The notes under the pieces were generated by a model, which was not told the origin of the DNA, made no database searches, and was given only the letters and a program-made list of their open reading frames with translations. DNA of 64,000 bases from Pantoea rwandensis (GTDB lineage Bacteria > Pseudomonadota > Gammaproteobacteria > Enterobacterales > Enterobacteriaceae), in the NCBI RefSeq assembly GCF_002095475.1, contig NZ_MLFR01000001.1, positions 310,001-374,000 on the forward strand, read 5' to 3'. A program made the position numbers and the translations under genes. Every line of letters starts with the position of its first letter. Within the stretch, counting starts at the first letter, position 1. This document shows positions 22,555-31,095 of this stretch, one piece after another.

Positions 22555-23852
22555 TAAAATTTAAGCACATTCTCTGGGTTGTAAGTTTATTCGTGGTACT
22601 CGCACTGGCATGGATCGGCTATAAGCTCATTCAGCCAGTAGGATCTGAACCGACTGCCGGTATCTCCGGAGCCCCTGCAGACATAAGCGATCCCGTTAAA
22701 CGTGGCGAATACCTGACTCGAGCTGCTGATTGTGTTGCCTGTCATACCGCTACAGGCGGAGCACCTTTTGCGGGAGGTTTTCCGATCCAACTTCCATTTG
22801 GCACCATTTATGGTTCCAATATAACTGCAGACAAGGAAACCGGAATTGGAAACTGGACTGACGAACAGTTTATCAATGCAGTGCGCAAAGGTATCAGTCC
22901 TAATGGCAACCTTTACCCGGCGATGCCTTATACCTCTTATACCGGTATGAGCCGAGACGATGTCCTGGCTGTTAAAGCCTACTTAATGACCCTGCCTCCG
23001 GTTAATAAGCCGACCCCGGAGAATGTATTGCCGTTCCCGTTTAATCAGCGCTGGGGGATGAAGTTCTGGAATCTTGCCTTCTTTACTGATCAAAGGTTTA
23101 GTTCTGATCCCAGCAAGGATGCCGAATGGAACCGCGGAGCATACCTCGCCACTGCACTTGGGCATTGTGGAGAATGCCATACGCCAAGGAATATCGGCTT
23201 TGCTGTTATTCAGAGTAAAGCGCTTAGTGGGGAAAATATCCAAGGCTGGTTTGCTGGAAATATAACCCCGGATGCAGAAACAGGCATCGGAAGTTGGACG
23301 GAAAAACAGCTGTCGCAATTCTTGGCTGAGGGGCATGCTGCGGGACGTAGCACGGCATCAGGCCCAATGGCCGAAGCCGTTGAAAACAGTCTGCAATATC
23401 TGACCCCAGCTGATAATGCTGCATTGGTGAAATATTTGCGCAACATTGAGCCGATCAAACAACCGTCACAGTCAGTTGTGAACACCAGCCCCAAAGATGC
23501 AATAAACTCCAGCGCTATTTTACCTGCTGAAGGACCGATTCAACCGGGGCAGCAGTTATTTGCGAATGATTGTAGTGGCTGCCACCAATGGAACGGGATA
23601 GGTCGTCAATCTGATTATGCCAATCTTGCTGGCAGTTCAGCCGTAAACGATCCGCAGGGACGTAGTGTTGTTCAGGCTATCCTAAAAGGTACCAAACTCA
23701 AGATTGGTTCAAGAGAATATTTTATGCCAGATTTTGGTAATAAATATTCCGATCAGGAAGTGGCCGATGTCGCGAATTATATAATTAAGCACTTCGGCGA
23801 TAAGACAGGTCAGGTGACAACGGAACAAGTGGCATCACAAAGAAAACAGTAA
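22551..23852 (+). CDS. membrane-anchored tri-heme cytochrome c subunit
   Basis: 433 residues. An N-terminal hydrophobic segment ([21 protein letters not shown]) acts as signal or anchor. Three CxxCH heme c sites lie at C61-H65 (CVACH), C206-H210 (CGECH) and C341-H345 (CSGCH). This is the layout of the cytochrome subunit of membrane-bound alcohol/aldehyde and nicotinate-type dehydrogenases that feed the quinone pool. It is last in the operon with the Mo and 2Fe-2S subunits and is followed by a terminator. Confidence 0.92.
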   Translation: MIKFKHILWVVSLFVVLALAWIGYKLIQPVGSEPTAGISGAPADISDPVKRGEYLTRAADCVACHTATGGAPFAGGFPIQLPFGTIYGSNITADKETGIGNWTDEQFINAVRKGISPNGNLYPAMPYTSYTGMSRDDVLAVKAYLMTLPPVNKPTPENVLPFPFNQRWGMKFWNLAFFTDQRFSSDPSKDAEWNRGAYLATALGHCGECHTPRNIGFAVIQSKALSGENIQGWFAGNITPDAETGIGSWTEKQLSQFLAEGHAAGRSTASGPMAEAVENSLQYLTPADNAALVKYLRNIEPIKQPSQSVVNTSPKDAINSSAILPAEGPIQPGQQLFANDCSGCHQWNGIGRQSDYANLAGSSAVNDPQGRSVVQAILKGTKLKIGSREYFMPDFGNKYSDQEVADVANYIIKHFGDKTGQVTTEQVASQRKQ

Positions 23853-23857
23853 TTTAA

Positions 23858-23888
23858 GAAGCCACTTAATGTGGCTTCATTCTTTTTG
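23858..23888 (+). terminator. intrinsic terminator of the molybdenum hydroxylase operon
   Basis: GAAGCCAC (23858-23865) pairs with GTGGCTTC (23871-23878) around a TTAAT loop, followed by ATTCTTTTT. Confidence 0.88.
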
Positions 23889-24190
23889 ATGGCTAAGCGG
23901 TCTCCATATCCAACATTGTTAACCAAGATATCAATGACGCCGAACTTATCCAGTGCTTTGCGCACCACTTAAGAAACCTGTAGGTAATGAGTGACATCTA
24001 ATGAACAAGCCAGAGCGGGTTCAGGTTATTGTTCCTCCAAGGGCTGTAGCAGAGTGTTTACAATTAAGTACACCGGTGAGATTCGCGTTAATCTGCGTCG
24101 CCTAATCTTCAGATTTCGAGTTTTTAAATTCACCATAAATTCCTATCCCTGCATTATTGAAGAGCAAGTCCAGGCCGCAAAATGCTTCTT
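23876..24190 (-). pseudogene. two fused short-chain dehydrogenase remnants
   Basis: Read on the minus strand from 24190, the first fragment gives GLDLLFNNAGIGIYGEF followed by a stop and then ATQINANLTGVLN. After further stops and frame changes, a second piece gives SLDVTHYLQVS, a stop, and VRKALDKFGVIDILVNNVGYG. Both contain the NNAG-type motif of SDR enzymes, so two different genes or copies were joined by deletion and then decayed. No intact start, Tyr-Lys motif or C-terminus is left. No function is expected. Confidence 0.65.
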
Positions 24191-24219
24191 AAAGAAACCA
24201 TTTCATAACAATTAAAAGT

Positions 24220-24331
24220 CTTTAAAACACCTTTTAAAGCCATAATTATTCATCTAGAGGCTATTAAGCACCCCTTATAAAAGCACCGCTCGACAATTTC
24301 AATGAATGGCTTTATTATAACCCCTTAAAGC
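24220..24331. promoter_or_regulatory. repeat operators before the hipB-like gene
   Basis: A perfect inverted repeat CTTTAAAA-CACC-TTTTAAAG lies at 24220-24239. Related elements follow: CACCCCTTATAAAAGC (24269-24284) and AACCCCTTAAAGC (24319-24331, pairing with GCTTTA at 24309-24314). Arrays of such repeats before a toxin-antitoxin operon are typical autoregulatory operators for HipB-like antitoxins. Binding is inferred. Confidence 0.45.
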
Positions 24332-24358
24332 GATTTTGGTTGTTCAGGAGCCCTTATT

Positions 24359-24391
24359 ATGTCTCTTAAATTGTTTTCCGATCTGCGATGA
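24359..24391 (+). CDS. ten-codon leader peptide or frameshifted N-terminus of the antitoxin
   Basis: ATG at 24359, with AGGAG eight bases upstream, opens a frame reading MSLKLFSDLR and stopping at TGA 24389-24391. This overlaps the antitoxin ATG at 24388 (ATGA). The antitoxin itself has no ribosome site, so its translation probably depends on this leader. Alternatively the ten residues are the original N-terminus, separated by a one-base deletion. Confidence 0.4.
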   Translation: MSLKLFSDLR

Positions 24392-24696
24392 TGGAAGAGC
24401 TAGGGCAGCGCCTCAAATCACATCGGCTAAGACGCAATATGCTGCAAAAGGAGCTGGCGGACAAAGCCGGGATATCGGTATCGGCACTCAAGAAGCTCGA
24501 GAATGACGGCAAGGTAACGCTGGAAAACTTTGTGAAAGTCGTTTTTGCACTACGTCTTGAGAGAGAAATGATGAATTTGTTCGTACAACCTGCACTGAGT
24601 ATCTCTCAGGTTGAAGCGCTCAAAGCACCGGCGAGACAACGCGCTGCTAAACGGAAAAAATCTTCATCCGCGTTAAACACGAAGCGCGAGGAGTAG
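24388..24696 (+). CDS. Xre/HipB-family antitoxin
   Basis: 102 residues. An Xre-type HTH spans about 5-60 (LGQRLKSHRLRRNMLQKELA, then AGISVSALKKLEND and VTLENFVKVVFAL). A basic, probably disordered tail follows (ARQRAAKRKKSSSALNTKREE). It is the DNA-binding antitoxin partner of the HipA-type kinase that starts 5 bp downstream. The start at 24388 overlaps a leader frame; another ATG follows at 24391. Repeats upstream (24220-24331) are probable operators. Confidence 0.85.
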   Translation: MMEELGQRLKSHRLRRNMLQKELADKAGISVSALKKLENDGKVTLENFVKVVFALRLEREMMNLFVQPALSISQVEALKAPARQRAAKRKKSSSALNTKREE

Positions 24697-24701
24697 AATT
24701 A

Positions 24702-25967
24702 ATGAACTTGAATTATCGCCCTCTGCAACGGCTGGATGTTATCTATCAGGGCTGGGGAGAACAATGGACTATGGGGGTGTTGGCTGCGGGTAGACAACGC
24801 GGTGAGTGGTTATTTGAATATTCAGAACAGAGCATTCAACGCGGCCTTGAATTCTCTCCATTATTGCACCCTCCCGTTAATACCACATACGCAGATTTTG
24901 AACGTCATCAAGAAAGCATTCCTGGTTTTATTGCAGATTCACTGCCCGATGGCTGGGGGCGACTACTGATGGACCGTTTACTGCGTCGCAATGATATCGA
25001 ACCGGCAACACTTTCCCCGCTGGACCGTCTGGCAATGTTGGGCAATAACATGATGGGAGCCCTGACTTATCGTCCAGTCGTTGACATGCCAGGCCATGAT
25101 GATCACCCTCAAAGTATTGATGACCTGATTTTACTCGCCCGCGAAATACAAGTCGAAGTGGCCGGGCTGGACTCCGAAGTGTTGCCCGAGTTGGTACGTT
25201 TGGGGGGATCGCCACACGGTGCGCGTCCGAAAGCATTGCTTGAATTTAATCCCGCGACCAACAGGATAAGTTCAGCACCTGCTTCGGGTAGTGATCCATG
25301 GTTGATTAAATTTCCAGCAGCTCAAGAGTCAGCTTGGGTCTGTGAGCTAGAGCAAGTGTACGCGCTTATGGCACGAAAATCGGGTATCGAATTTCCTGAA
25401 AGCCGTTGGTTTTCACTGGGTAATGGCCTGTCCGCTTTTGGCGTTAAACGATTCGACCGTTTCGACGGAATGCGCGTGCCTATTCTGAGTATGTCGGGGG
25501 TGTTACAGGCTGACTTTCGTCTGCCCTGCCTCGATTATAGCGACATCTTACGTGCGACCGCGATGGTGACACGCTCCGCAAAAGAGCGGGAAGTTCAGGC
25601 TCGTCGCATGGTATTCAATGTGATCATGAACAATCAGGATGACCATGCCAAAAACTTCGCATTCATCCTCAATGAAAATGAAGAATGGCAGGTTTCTCCT
25701 GCATATGACCTGACCTTCCAAAACGGTCCGGGCGGCCAGCATCAATCATCCGTTGCAGGTTACGGCAGCCGCATTACGCGAAAAGCGCTAATGAAAGCCG
25801 CGAAATCGGCAGATATCAGTGAGAAAAGCCTAAACCTGATTATTGAAGAAGTCAGCGAAGTCGCTAATTCATTTGCAGCTACAGCAAACACGTTAGGTGA
25901 TTCAATTCCTAAAGCAATAATAAAAGATGTTAACTCACACATTCAGGCCAACCTAAAATCGCTATGA
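24702..25967 (+). CDS. HipA-family serine/threonine kinase toxin
   Basis: 421 residues. The N-terminal subdomain has GFIADSLPDGWGRLLMDRLL, a HipA hallmark. A Gly-rich loop (RLGGSPHGARPKALL, about 168-182) carries a Ser that may be autophosphorylated. The catalytic segment NNQDDHAKN (310-318) has D313 as the likely base, and SPAYDLTF holds the metal-binding Asp. E. coli HipA phosphorylates glutamyl-tRNA synthetase and causes persistence; whether this homologue has the same target is unknown. GAGGAG precedes the ATG, 5 bp after the antitoxin stop. All catalytic elements appear intact. Confidence 0.9.
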   Translation: MNLNYRPLQRLDVIYQGWGEQWTMGVLAAGRQRGEWLFEYSEQSIQRGLEFSPLLHPPVNTTYADFERHQESIPGFIADSLPDGWGRLLMDRLLRRNDIEPATLSPLDRLAMLGNNMMGALTYRPVVDMPGHDDHPQSIDDLILLAREIQVEVAGLDSEVLPELVRLGGSPHGARPKALLEFNPATNRISSAPASGSDPWLIKFPAAQESAWVCELEQVYALMARKSGIEFPESRWFSLGNGLSAFGVKRFDRFDGMRVPILSMSGVLQADFRLPCLDYSDILRATAMVTRSAKEREVQARRMVFNVIMNNQDDHAKNFAFILNENEEWQVSPAYDLTFQNGPGGQHQSSVAGYGSRITRKALMKAAKSADISEKSLNLIIEEVSEVANSFAATANTLGDSIPKAIIKDVNSHIQANLKSL

Positions 25968-26519
25968 TGTTTATTTATAGGCATGACTTAATGACTCAAA
26001 AAATAGTCAACAACAAAACTTACTCACTCCCTATCGTTTAACAGATCCGGGGATTGACTGGCAACTCTCGGGTTAGGCATTAATCATAAGTCAGCTTCCA
26101 TATTCAAATCTTCTGATCACATCTTCCATAGGGCACTTATCTGATCCGAAATAATTCAATAACCATAAGAAACCATAACCCTGACAAACCACAATGGTTG
26201 AAGAAAATGCGTCAGCAGAACAGCAACACATGAACCACCTCTGAAATACATAGCCACGCCTAATGACGATGTCAGTCTAAACAACCATAAAACCCAATAA
26301 AATCAACATAAGCATCTAAAGCTTAGAGGTTATCTATGATCGTGAAACTTAAATGATTATAATTATCATTGTGATTCATGATGCGTTGCCGTGTAAAATT
26401 GTATTAATAGTTCAGTTTGAATTTTATTCATAATATTTAGGTCATAAAAACATCTAAAAACAATATTTTTATCATCCTGTTGCTTTCCAAATAATTTATC
26501 CTTTAACAAGGGAACCAAG
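25968..26519. other. 552-bp intergenic region before the TonB receptor
   Basis: AT-rich, with stops in all frames and no recognisable gene or RNA. It contains the Fur box at 26352-26370 and the receptor's ribosome site (AAGGGAACC) just before 26520. No terminator was found for the hipA-like gene. Confidence 0.5.
26352..26370. promoter_or_regulatory. Fur box of the FhuE-like receptor
   Basis: AATGATTATAATTATCATT is an AT-rich inverted repeat of the form bound by Fur (overlapping NATWAT hexamers). It lies about 150 bp before the receptor start, so iron repression is expected. Confidence 0.8.
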
Positions 26520-28727
26520 ATGTCCGCTCTTTCAACGTTAAGCAATAATCAATTCCATCGTTTGAAAAAATATAGTCAGCCAGTTTTTTCACTTTCATTA
26601 CTGGCTTTAGTCATCGCCTCCTCTCTTCATTCACAAGCGGCAAATGCAGAAGCCAGCACAGATAAAAATCAAACTTTACTGGTGACTGCTGCTCAAAATA
26701 ATAGCGATGACAATGCAAATACGGACTACAGTGTTCCGGTCACGCGTGCGGCAACGAAAATGGCTCTCACCGTGCGCGACACGCCACAATCCGTAAGCGT
26801 CATTACTAAGCAGCGCATGGAAGATCAGAAACTTCAAACGCTCAACGACGCGCTGAAGAATACAACTGGTATCTCAGAATATAATTCAGGGTCAAACAGG
26901 AGTAATTTCTACTCACGCGGCTTCATGATTGATAATTATCAGATAGACGGTGTGCCAACCCTGATCGATTCCCAATGGAATGTGGGTGATACGCTATCAG
27001 ATACTGCGGTGTACGATCGCATTGAAGTCGTCAGAGGCGCCACCGGCCTGATGACGGGCGCTGGCAGCCCCGCGGCTTCGATCAACATGATCCATAAACA
27101 CGCCGACAGTAAAGAATTTCAGGGCAATGTTTCAGCCAGTTACGGTAGTTGGGACACCCAGCGTTATGTAGGTGATATTTCCGCGCCATTGACTGAGTCA
27201 GGTAATGTACGCGGCCGTGTTATTGCGGGTTATCAAGACGGTGATAGTTGGCTCGACCACTACCACACGCGCAAAAAGTTTATTTATGGCGTTGTCGATG
27301 CTGATTTGAGCGACAATACCACTGCGTCGATAGGTTACGATTATCAGGAAACGAACATCTCAGGCGCAACCTGGGGTGGCTTGCCCACCTTCTATCTTGA
27401 TGGCAGTAAAACCAATTACAGCCGCAGCACCAATCTCGCGCCAGATTGGGCCTACAACAACAGCGACTCCAAAAAAGTCTTTGCAAACCTGAAACATACA
27501 TTCGATAACGGATGGCTGGTTAATCTGAGTGGCTCTCATACTGAAGCCACAATGGACAGCAAGTTGCTTTATATTGATGGGTATTTCGACAAGTCCACCG
27601 GAATCGGCATCGGCCCATATGCAGGCTATGACCTCTTAGGCGGCACCGGATATAACAGCGCGAAACGCAAAGCAGACTCGCTTGATGCCTATGCCACCGG
27701 TCCCTATGAACTCTTTAGCCGTCAACATGAGTTGATGTTGGGTGTCACTTACCTGCGTCAAAATGACCGTTACTTTAGTGCATCCACCAGCTTCACCTCA
27801 GCAGATGTAGGTGATTTTAATGATTGGGGCAACTACCCAGAACCCGATTGGGATGACCAGAGCTTATCTCAAGATAATACCATCCATCAGAAATCAGCTT
27901 ATCTTGCGACACGTATGTCTTTGGCAGAGAAATTAAATCTGATATTGGGTGCGCGCTACACCCAATATACTGCCGACACCTTGACGCAGAATATGGAGAA
28001 AAATAATGTCACGCCTTATGCAGGGCTGGTTTACGACATTAATGACACCTACTCCGCCTATGCCAGTTATACCTCGATCTTTAAACCGCAGACCTATCGC
28101 AATGCCAGCGGTGCCTATCTGTCCCCTGTCACGGGTAAAAGTTACGAAACAGGGATCAAGGGCGACTGGAACAATAGCCGTGTAACAGCATCGTTGGCGG
28201 TATTCAGAATCGAGCAAGACCACCTGGGTGCCACTGACTATGCTCTGGTGTCAGGCAGCACCGATTACGCTTACTATGAGCAAAATGGCACAGTAAGTAA
28301 GGGTATAGAGTTTGAGATTAACGGTGCGGTAACGGATAACTTGCAGATGACGTTCGGCGCCACCCGATATGTCGCCCACGATGGCGAAGGTGAAGCACTG
28401 AACCCGACTCAGCCGACAACCTCTCTGAAACTGTTTACCAGTTATCGCTTGCCGATGCTTCAGGACCTGACGGTCGGAGGGGGCGTCAACTGGCAGAATC
28501 ATACGTGGGATAACGTAGCAGGACCTGACGGCGCAAGTACTCTCTATGCGAATCAGGGCAGCTATGCTCTGGTTGATTTGTTTAGCCGTTACCAGGTTAG
28601 CAAGCAGATGTCAGTGCAGGTTAATGTTAATAACCTCTTTGACAAGACTTACAATGTTGATGTCGGCAGAAACACCGTTTACGGCGAGCCGAGAAACATT
28701 TCAGTATCAGCGAACTACCGTTTCTAA
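26520..28727 (+). CDS. fhuE: FhuE-like TonB-dependent ferric-siderophore receptor
   Basis: 735 residues. After a long signal peptide (cleavage near ANAEA), a TonB-box-like QTLLVTA is followed by the plug domain (RDTPQSVSVITKQRMEDQKL, YSRGFMIDNYQIDGVPT, DRIEVVRGATGLMTGAGSPA). A 22-strand barrel follows, ending in ISVSANYRF. Barrel segments such as ATWGGLPTFYLDG, GARYTQYTADTLTQNMEKNN and LTVGGGVNWQN recall E. coli FhuE, the receptor for coprogen, rhodotorulate and ferrioxamine B. A Fur box lies upstream. It could import the product of the nearby synthase cluster, but FhuE homology points to hydroxamates rather than thiazoline siderophores. Confidence 0.88.
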   Translation: MSALSTLSNNQFHRLKKYSQPVFSLSLLALVIASSLHSQAANAEASTDKNQTLLVTAAQNNSDDNANTDYSVPVTRAATKMALTVRDTPQSVSVITKQRMEDQKLQTLNDALKNTTGISEYNSGSNRSNFYSRGFMIDNYQIDGVPTLIDSQWNVGDTLSDTAVYDRIEVVRGATGLMTGAGSPAASINMIHKHADSKEFQGNVSASYGSWDTQRYVGDISAPLTESGNVRGRVIAGYQDGDSWLDHYHTRKKFIYGVVDADLSDNTTASIGYDYQETNISGATWGGLPTFYLDGSKTNYSRSTNLAPDWAYNNSDSKKVFANLKHTFDNGWLVNLSGSHTEATMDSKLLYIDGYFDKSTGIGIGPYAGYDLLGGTGYNSAKRKADSLDAYATGPYELFSRQHELMLGVTYLRQNDRYFSASTSFTSADVGDFNDWGNYPEPDWDDQSLSQDNTIHQKSAYLATRMSLAEKLNLILGARYTQYTADTLTQNMEKNNVTPYAGLVYDINDTYSAYASYTSIFKPQTYRNASGAYLSPVTGKSYETGIKGDWNNSRVTASLAVFRIEQDHLGATDYALVSGSTDYAYYEQNGTVSKGIEFEINGAVTDNLQMTFGATRYVAHDGEGEALNPTQPTTSLKLFTSYRLPMLQDLTVGGGVNWQNHTWDNVAGPDGASTLYANQGSYALVDLFSRYQVSKQMSVQVNVNNLFDKTYNVDVGRNTVYGEPRNISVSANYRF

Positions 28728-28755
28728 TTTCAGGAAACGATTCGCTTAGCAGTGA

Positions 28756-28791
28756 AACCTGCACGCCAGACTTCAAACTGGGGTGCAGGTT
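28756..28791. terminator. hairpin between convergent receptor and MocR genes
   Basis: AACCTGCAC (28756-28764) pairs with GTGCAGGTT (28783-28791), with an inner CCAG/CTGG extension. The following T tract is weak, so this is a probable rather than certain terminator. Confidence 0.55.
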
Positions 28792-28797
28792 AATAGC

Positions 28798-30231
28798 TTA
28801 CCCTACCCTGACCAGTTCATGGCAAAGCGCGCCAATCTGCCCCACCGCATTCAATAAGTGAGGCGTGGGTTCGTTCGCACAGTTTAACCGTAGATAATTC
28901 TGGAGTTCTGCCGCTGGCGAAAACAGCGGGCCAGGGCTGACGCCAATACCTAACGCTAGCGCACGACGATGCACTTCCAGTGCATTAATCGGTTGTGGCA
29001 ACTCGACCCACAACAAGAATCCGGCGGCTGGCATCGCCACACGTGAACCTGGCGGAAAACTCGCCTCGACCCTTGCAATCACCGCTTTCACCCCTTCAGC
29101 AATCCGTGACTTCAGTCGTCGTAGATGGCGATCGTAATCGCCGCTGGAAAGAACCTCACTCATCGCCGCTTCCAGCAGTGGCGCGCCGGCCCACTCTCCG
29201 GCCATACGAGCCTGCAACACCTGCGCGTGGTAGCGTCCGGCCGCAATCCATCCGATCCGCCAGCCCGGAGCAAGCGTTTTGGACAACGAACTACAGTAAA
29301 TAACATTTCCGCTCCGGTCGAACGCCTTGCAAGCGGGAGGTCGTTGCCCCTCACCAGCCAGATCACCATAGACGTCATCCTCGATTAACGGGATCCCCGC
29401 ACGTGCGAGTAAAGCAACAAGTTCCTGCTTGCGCGCCACCGGCATGCTGGCACCAAGCGGGTTTTGAACAGTCGGTGAGGCTAAGACAGCAGCAGGACGG
29501 TGGTGTTGGATGGCCTCAGCCAGCGGTTCCAGCATCAAACCCTCAAGAGGATCGGTGGGGATCTGCAAAGCCTTCAGACCTAAATCTTCCAGCAGTAAAA
29601 GTGTACCGAAATAGGCGGGTTGTTCAATGGCAACGGCATCGCCTGGCTGGCATACGGCCCGGAGCGCAAGACGCAGTGCCTGTGTCGCACCTGCGGTGAT
29701 GACCAGCTCATCTGCTGCAAAACGGGCCCCCCATTGTGCAGCACGCGAGGCAATCTTATTCCGCAAGTCTGCCCGCCCAGGCGGCAGGCTGTAGCTCTGC
29801 CCGCGCGCATCAAGTCGACGCCCCGTTGCCAGCAACGCACGCTGCAGTGCCTCCGTGGGCAGCCATTCGGGATCGGGCAGCGCAGCTCCTAAGGGCACGA
29901 GACGGGTTTCGGCACTGCTGAACAGAGAACGGGCGACGGCTGACATCGCCACAGGCACCGGGCCAGACAATTGGCGATCCACCTGCATGCTTGGGACGGC
30001 ATCTGCCTGACGGACAAAATAGCCCGAGCGAGGTCGGGCAAAAATGAGCCCTTCGGCCTCAAGGCAGCGAAGCGCTTCCAGCGCCGTTGGCAAGCTGACT
30101 TGCTCTCGCTCGGCAAGTTTGCGTGCAGAGATCATCCGGTCACCGGCTCGCAACGCGCCTGATGCGAGGGTCATTCGCAACATATCAGCGATCCGACGGT
30201 AATGGGGAGATGGCAGGGTCGAGAGGGACAT
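28798..30231 (-). CDS. MocR/PdxR-type GntR regulator with aminotransferase-like domain
   Basis: About 477 residues from the ATG at 30231; upstream in-frame codons to 30291 would read across the operator and are unlikely. A GntR winged helix occupies about 8-75 (MISARKLAEREQVSLPTALEALRCLEAEGLI). A fold-type I aminotransferase domain follows, with VITAGATQALRLALRAVC, IEDDVYGDL and SSLSKTLAPGWRIGW carrying the PLP-binding Lys. MocR proteins sense PLP or amino compounds and often control a divergent gene, here the arylamine N-acetyltransferase. A 17-bp-arm inverted repeat lies immediately upstream. Confidence 0.88.
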   Translation of the reverse strand: MSLSTLPSPHYRRIADMLRMTLASGALRAGDRMISARKLAEREQVSLPTALEALRCLEAEGLIFARPRSGYFVRQADAVPSMQVDRQLSGPVPVAMSAVARSLFSSAETRLVPLGAALPDPEWLPTEALQRALLATGRRLDARGQSYSLPPGRADLRNKIASRAAQWGARFAADELVITAGATQALRLALRAVCQPGDAVAIEQPAYFGTLLLLEDLGLKALQIPTDPLEGLMLEPLAEAIQHHRPAAVLASPTVQNPLGASMPVARKQELVALLARAGIPLIEDDVYGDLAGEGQRPPACKAFDRSGNVIYCSSLSKTLAPGWRIGWIAAGRYHAQVLQARMAGEWAGAPLLEAAMSEVLSSGDYDRHLRRLKSRIAEGVKAVIARVEASFPPGSRVAMPAAGFLLWVELPQPINALEVHRRALALGIGVSPGPLFSPAAELQNYLRLNCANEPTPHLLNAVGQIGALCHELVRVG

Positions 30232-30236
30232 GTCGT

Positions 30237-30275
30237 TCTGTACAGTCTGATTTTCAATAAATCTGACTATACAGA
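30237..30275. promoter_or_regulatory. operator: 17-bp inverted repeat between mocR-like and nat genes
   Basis: The arms TCTGTACAGTCTGATTT (30237-30253) and AAATCTGACTATACAGA (30259-30275) match at 15 of 17 positions around a 5-base spacer. The repeat begins six bases from the MocR start and about 53 bp before the N-acetyltransferase start. It is the obvious binding site for the MocR protein, for autoregulation and for control of the divergent gene. Confidence 0.7.
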
Positions 30276-30327
30276 CGATGCCAAGCGCCATCTATAGTGC
30301 CAGGCACGATCACACCAAGGAGGCCGT

Positions 30328-31095
30328 ATGCACAGCAATAACTTTAATCTTTCCAGTTACCTTCACCGCATAAACTATACCGGGCATATCGCCGCTGATA
30401 GCGCGACGCTACACACCCTTATGCGCCATCAACTGTTTACGATTCCCTTTGAAAACCTGGATGTCCAGGCGGGCAAAGTCGTATCAATGGCTCCCGATGA
30501 CATTGCCGATAAACTGCTGCAACAGGGGCGCGGAGGTTACTGTTATGAGGTCAATGGTTTGTTTGCCATGGCGCTGGAAGCATTAGGTATACCCTACCGT
30601 TTTGTCGCCGCACGGCCGATGTTCTACCCGGCTCGCCGCCCCAAAACCCATATGGCGTTGGTTGCTGAAGTCGAAGGTCGTCAGTGGCTTTGCGACTTGG
30701 GTTTTGGTAGCTATGGTATCCGCGCGCCGATGGCCTTAGACCTGCTAGATACCGACATTAAGCAGGATTTCGACACTTTCCGACTCAGCCATAACGCGCA
30801 AAGTGGATACCTGTTACAAGCAAAAGTGGAAGGTGAATGGTCCAATCAATATGGCTTCGACCTGTCACCTCAGGAGTGGGTTGATTTTGTTCCGGCCAAC
30901 TATCTCAACTCCACCCATCCTGATGCCATCTTTGTTCAGAAACTGCTGGTCATTCAGCATCGCCCCGAGGGGCGGCTGATATTACTGGGAGATATGCTGA
31001 AGTCAGTCACCGCATCTGGGGTTGAGAAGCAGCAATTGACGGAAGAGGAAATTGTTCATGTGCTGAAAAGCCGTTTTGATCTGTGGGTCAGTTAA
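30328..31095 (+). CDS. arylamine N-acetyltransferase
   Basis: 255 residues, slightly short of the usual 270-280. The complete Cys-His-Asp triad is visible: C72 in GRGGYCYEVN, H108 in PKTHMAL and D123 in LCDLGFGSYG. FTIPFENLDV near the N-terminus is also typical. NAT enzymes move an acetyl group from acetyl-CoA to arylamines and hydrazines; related enzymes form amides in rifamycin-type biosynthesis. AAGGAGG precedes the ATG. Its stop overlaps that of the convergent exporter by eight bases. A role in tailoring the metallophore cannot be excluded but nothing shows it. Confidence 0.92.
   Translation: MHSNNFNLSSYLHRINYTGHIAADSATLHTLMRHQLFTIPFENLDVQAGKVVSMAPDDIADKLLQQGRGGYCYEVNGLFAMALEALGIPYRFVAARPMFYPARRPKTHMALVAEVEGRQWLCDLGFGSYGIRAPMALDLLDTDIKQDFDTFRLSHNAQSGYLLQAKVEGEWSNQYGFDLSPQEWVDFVPANYLNSTHPDAIFVQKLLVIQHRPEGRLILLGDMLKSVTASGVEKQQLTEEEIVHVLKSRFDLWVS

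Noticed and set aside
23991-24215. A 74-codon plus-strand frame
   Set aside because: It runs opposite to recognisable SDR remnants and has no family features; it is a chance frame in decayed DNA.
30328-31095. Arylamine N-acetyltransferase as amide-forming release enzyme of the cluster
   Set aside because: The NRPS has its own thioesterase, and the gene has its own regulator and promoter. Nothing in the sequence links it to chain release.
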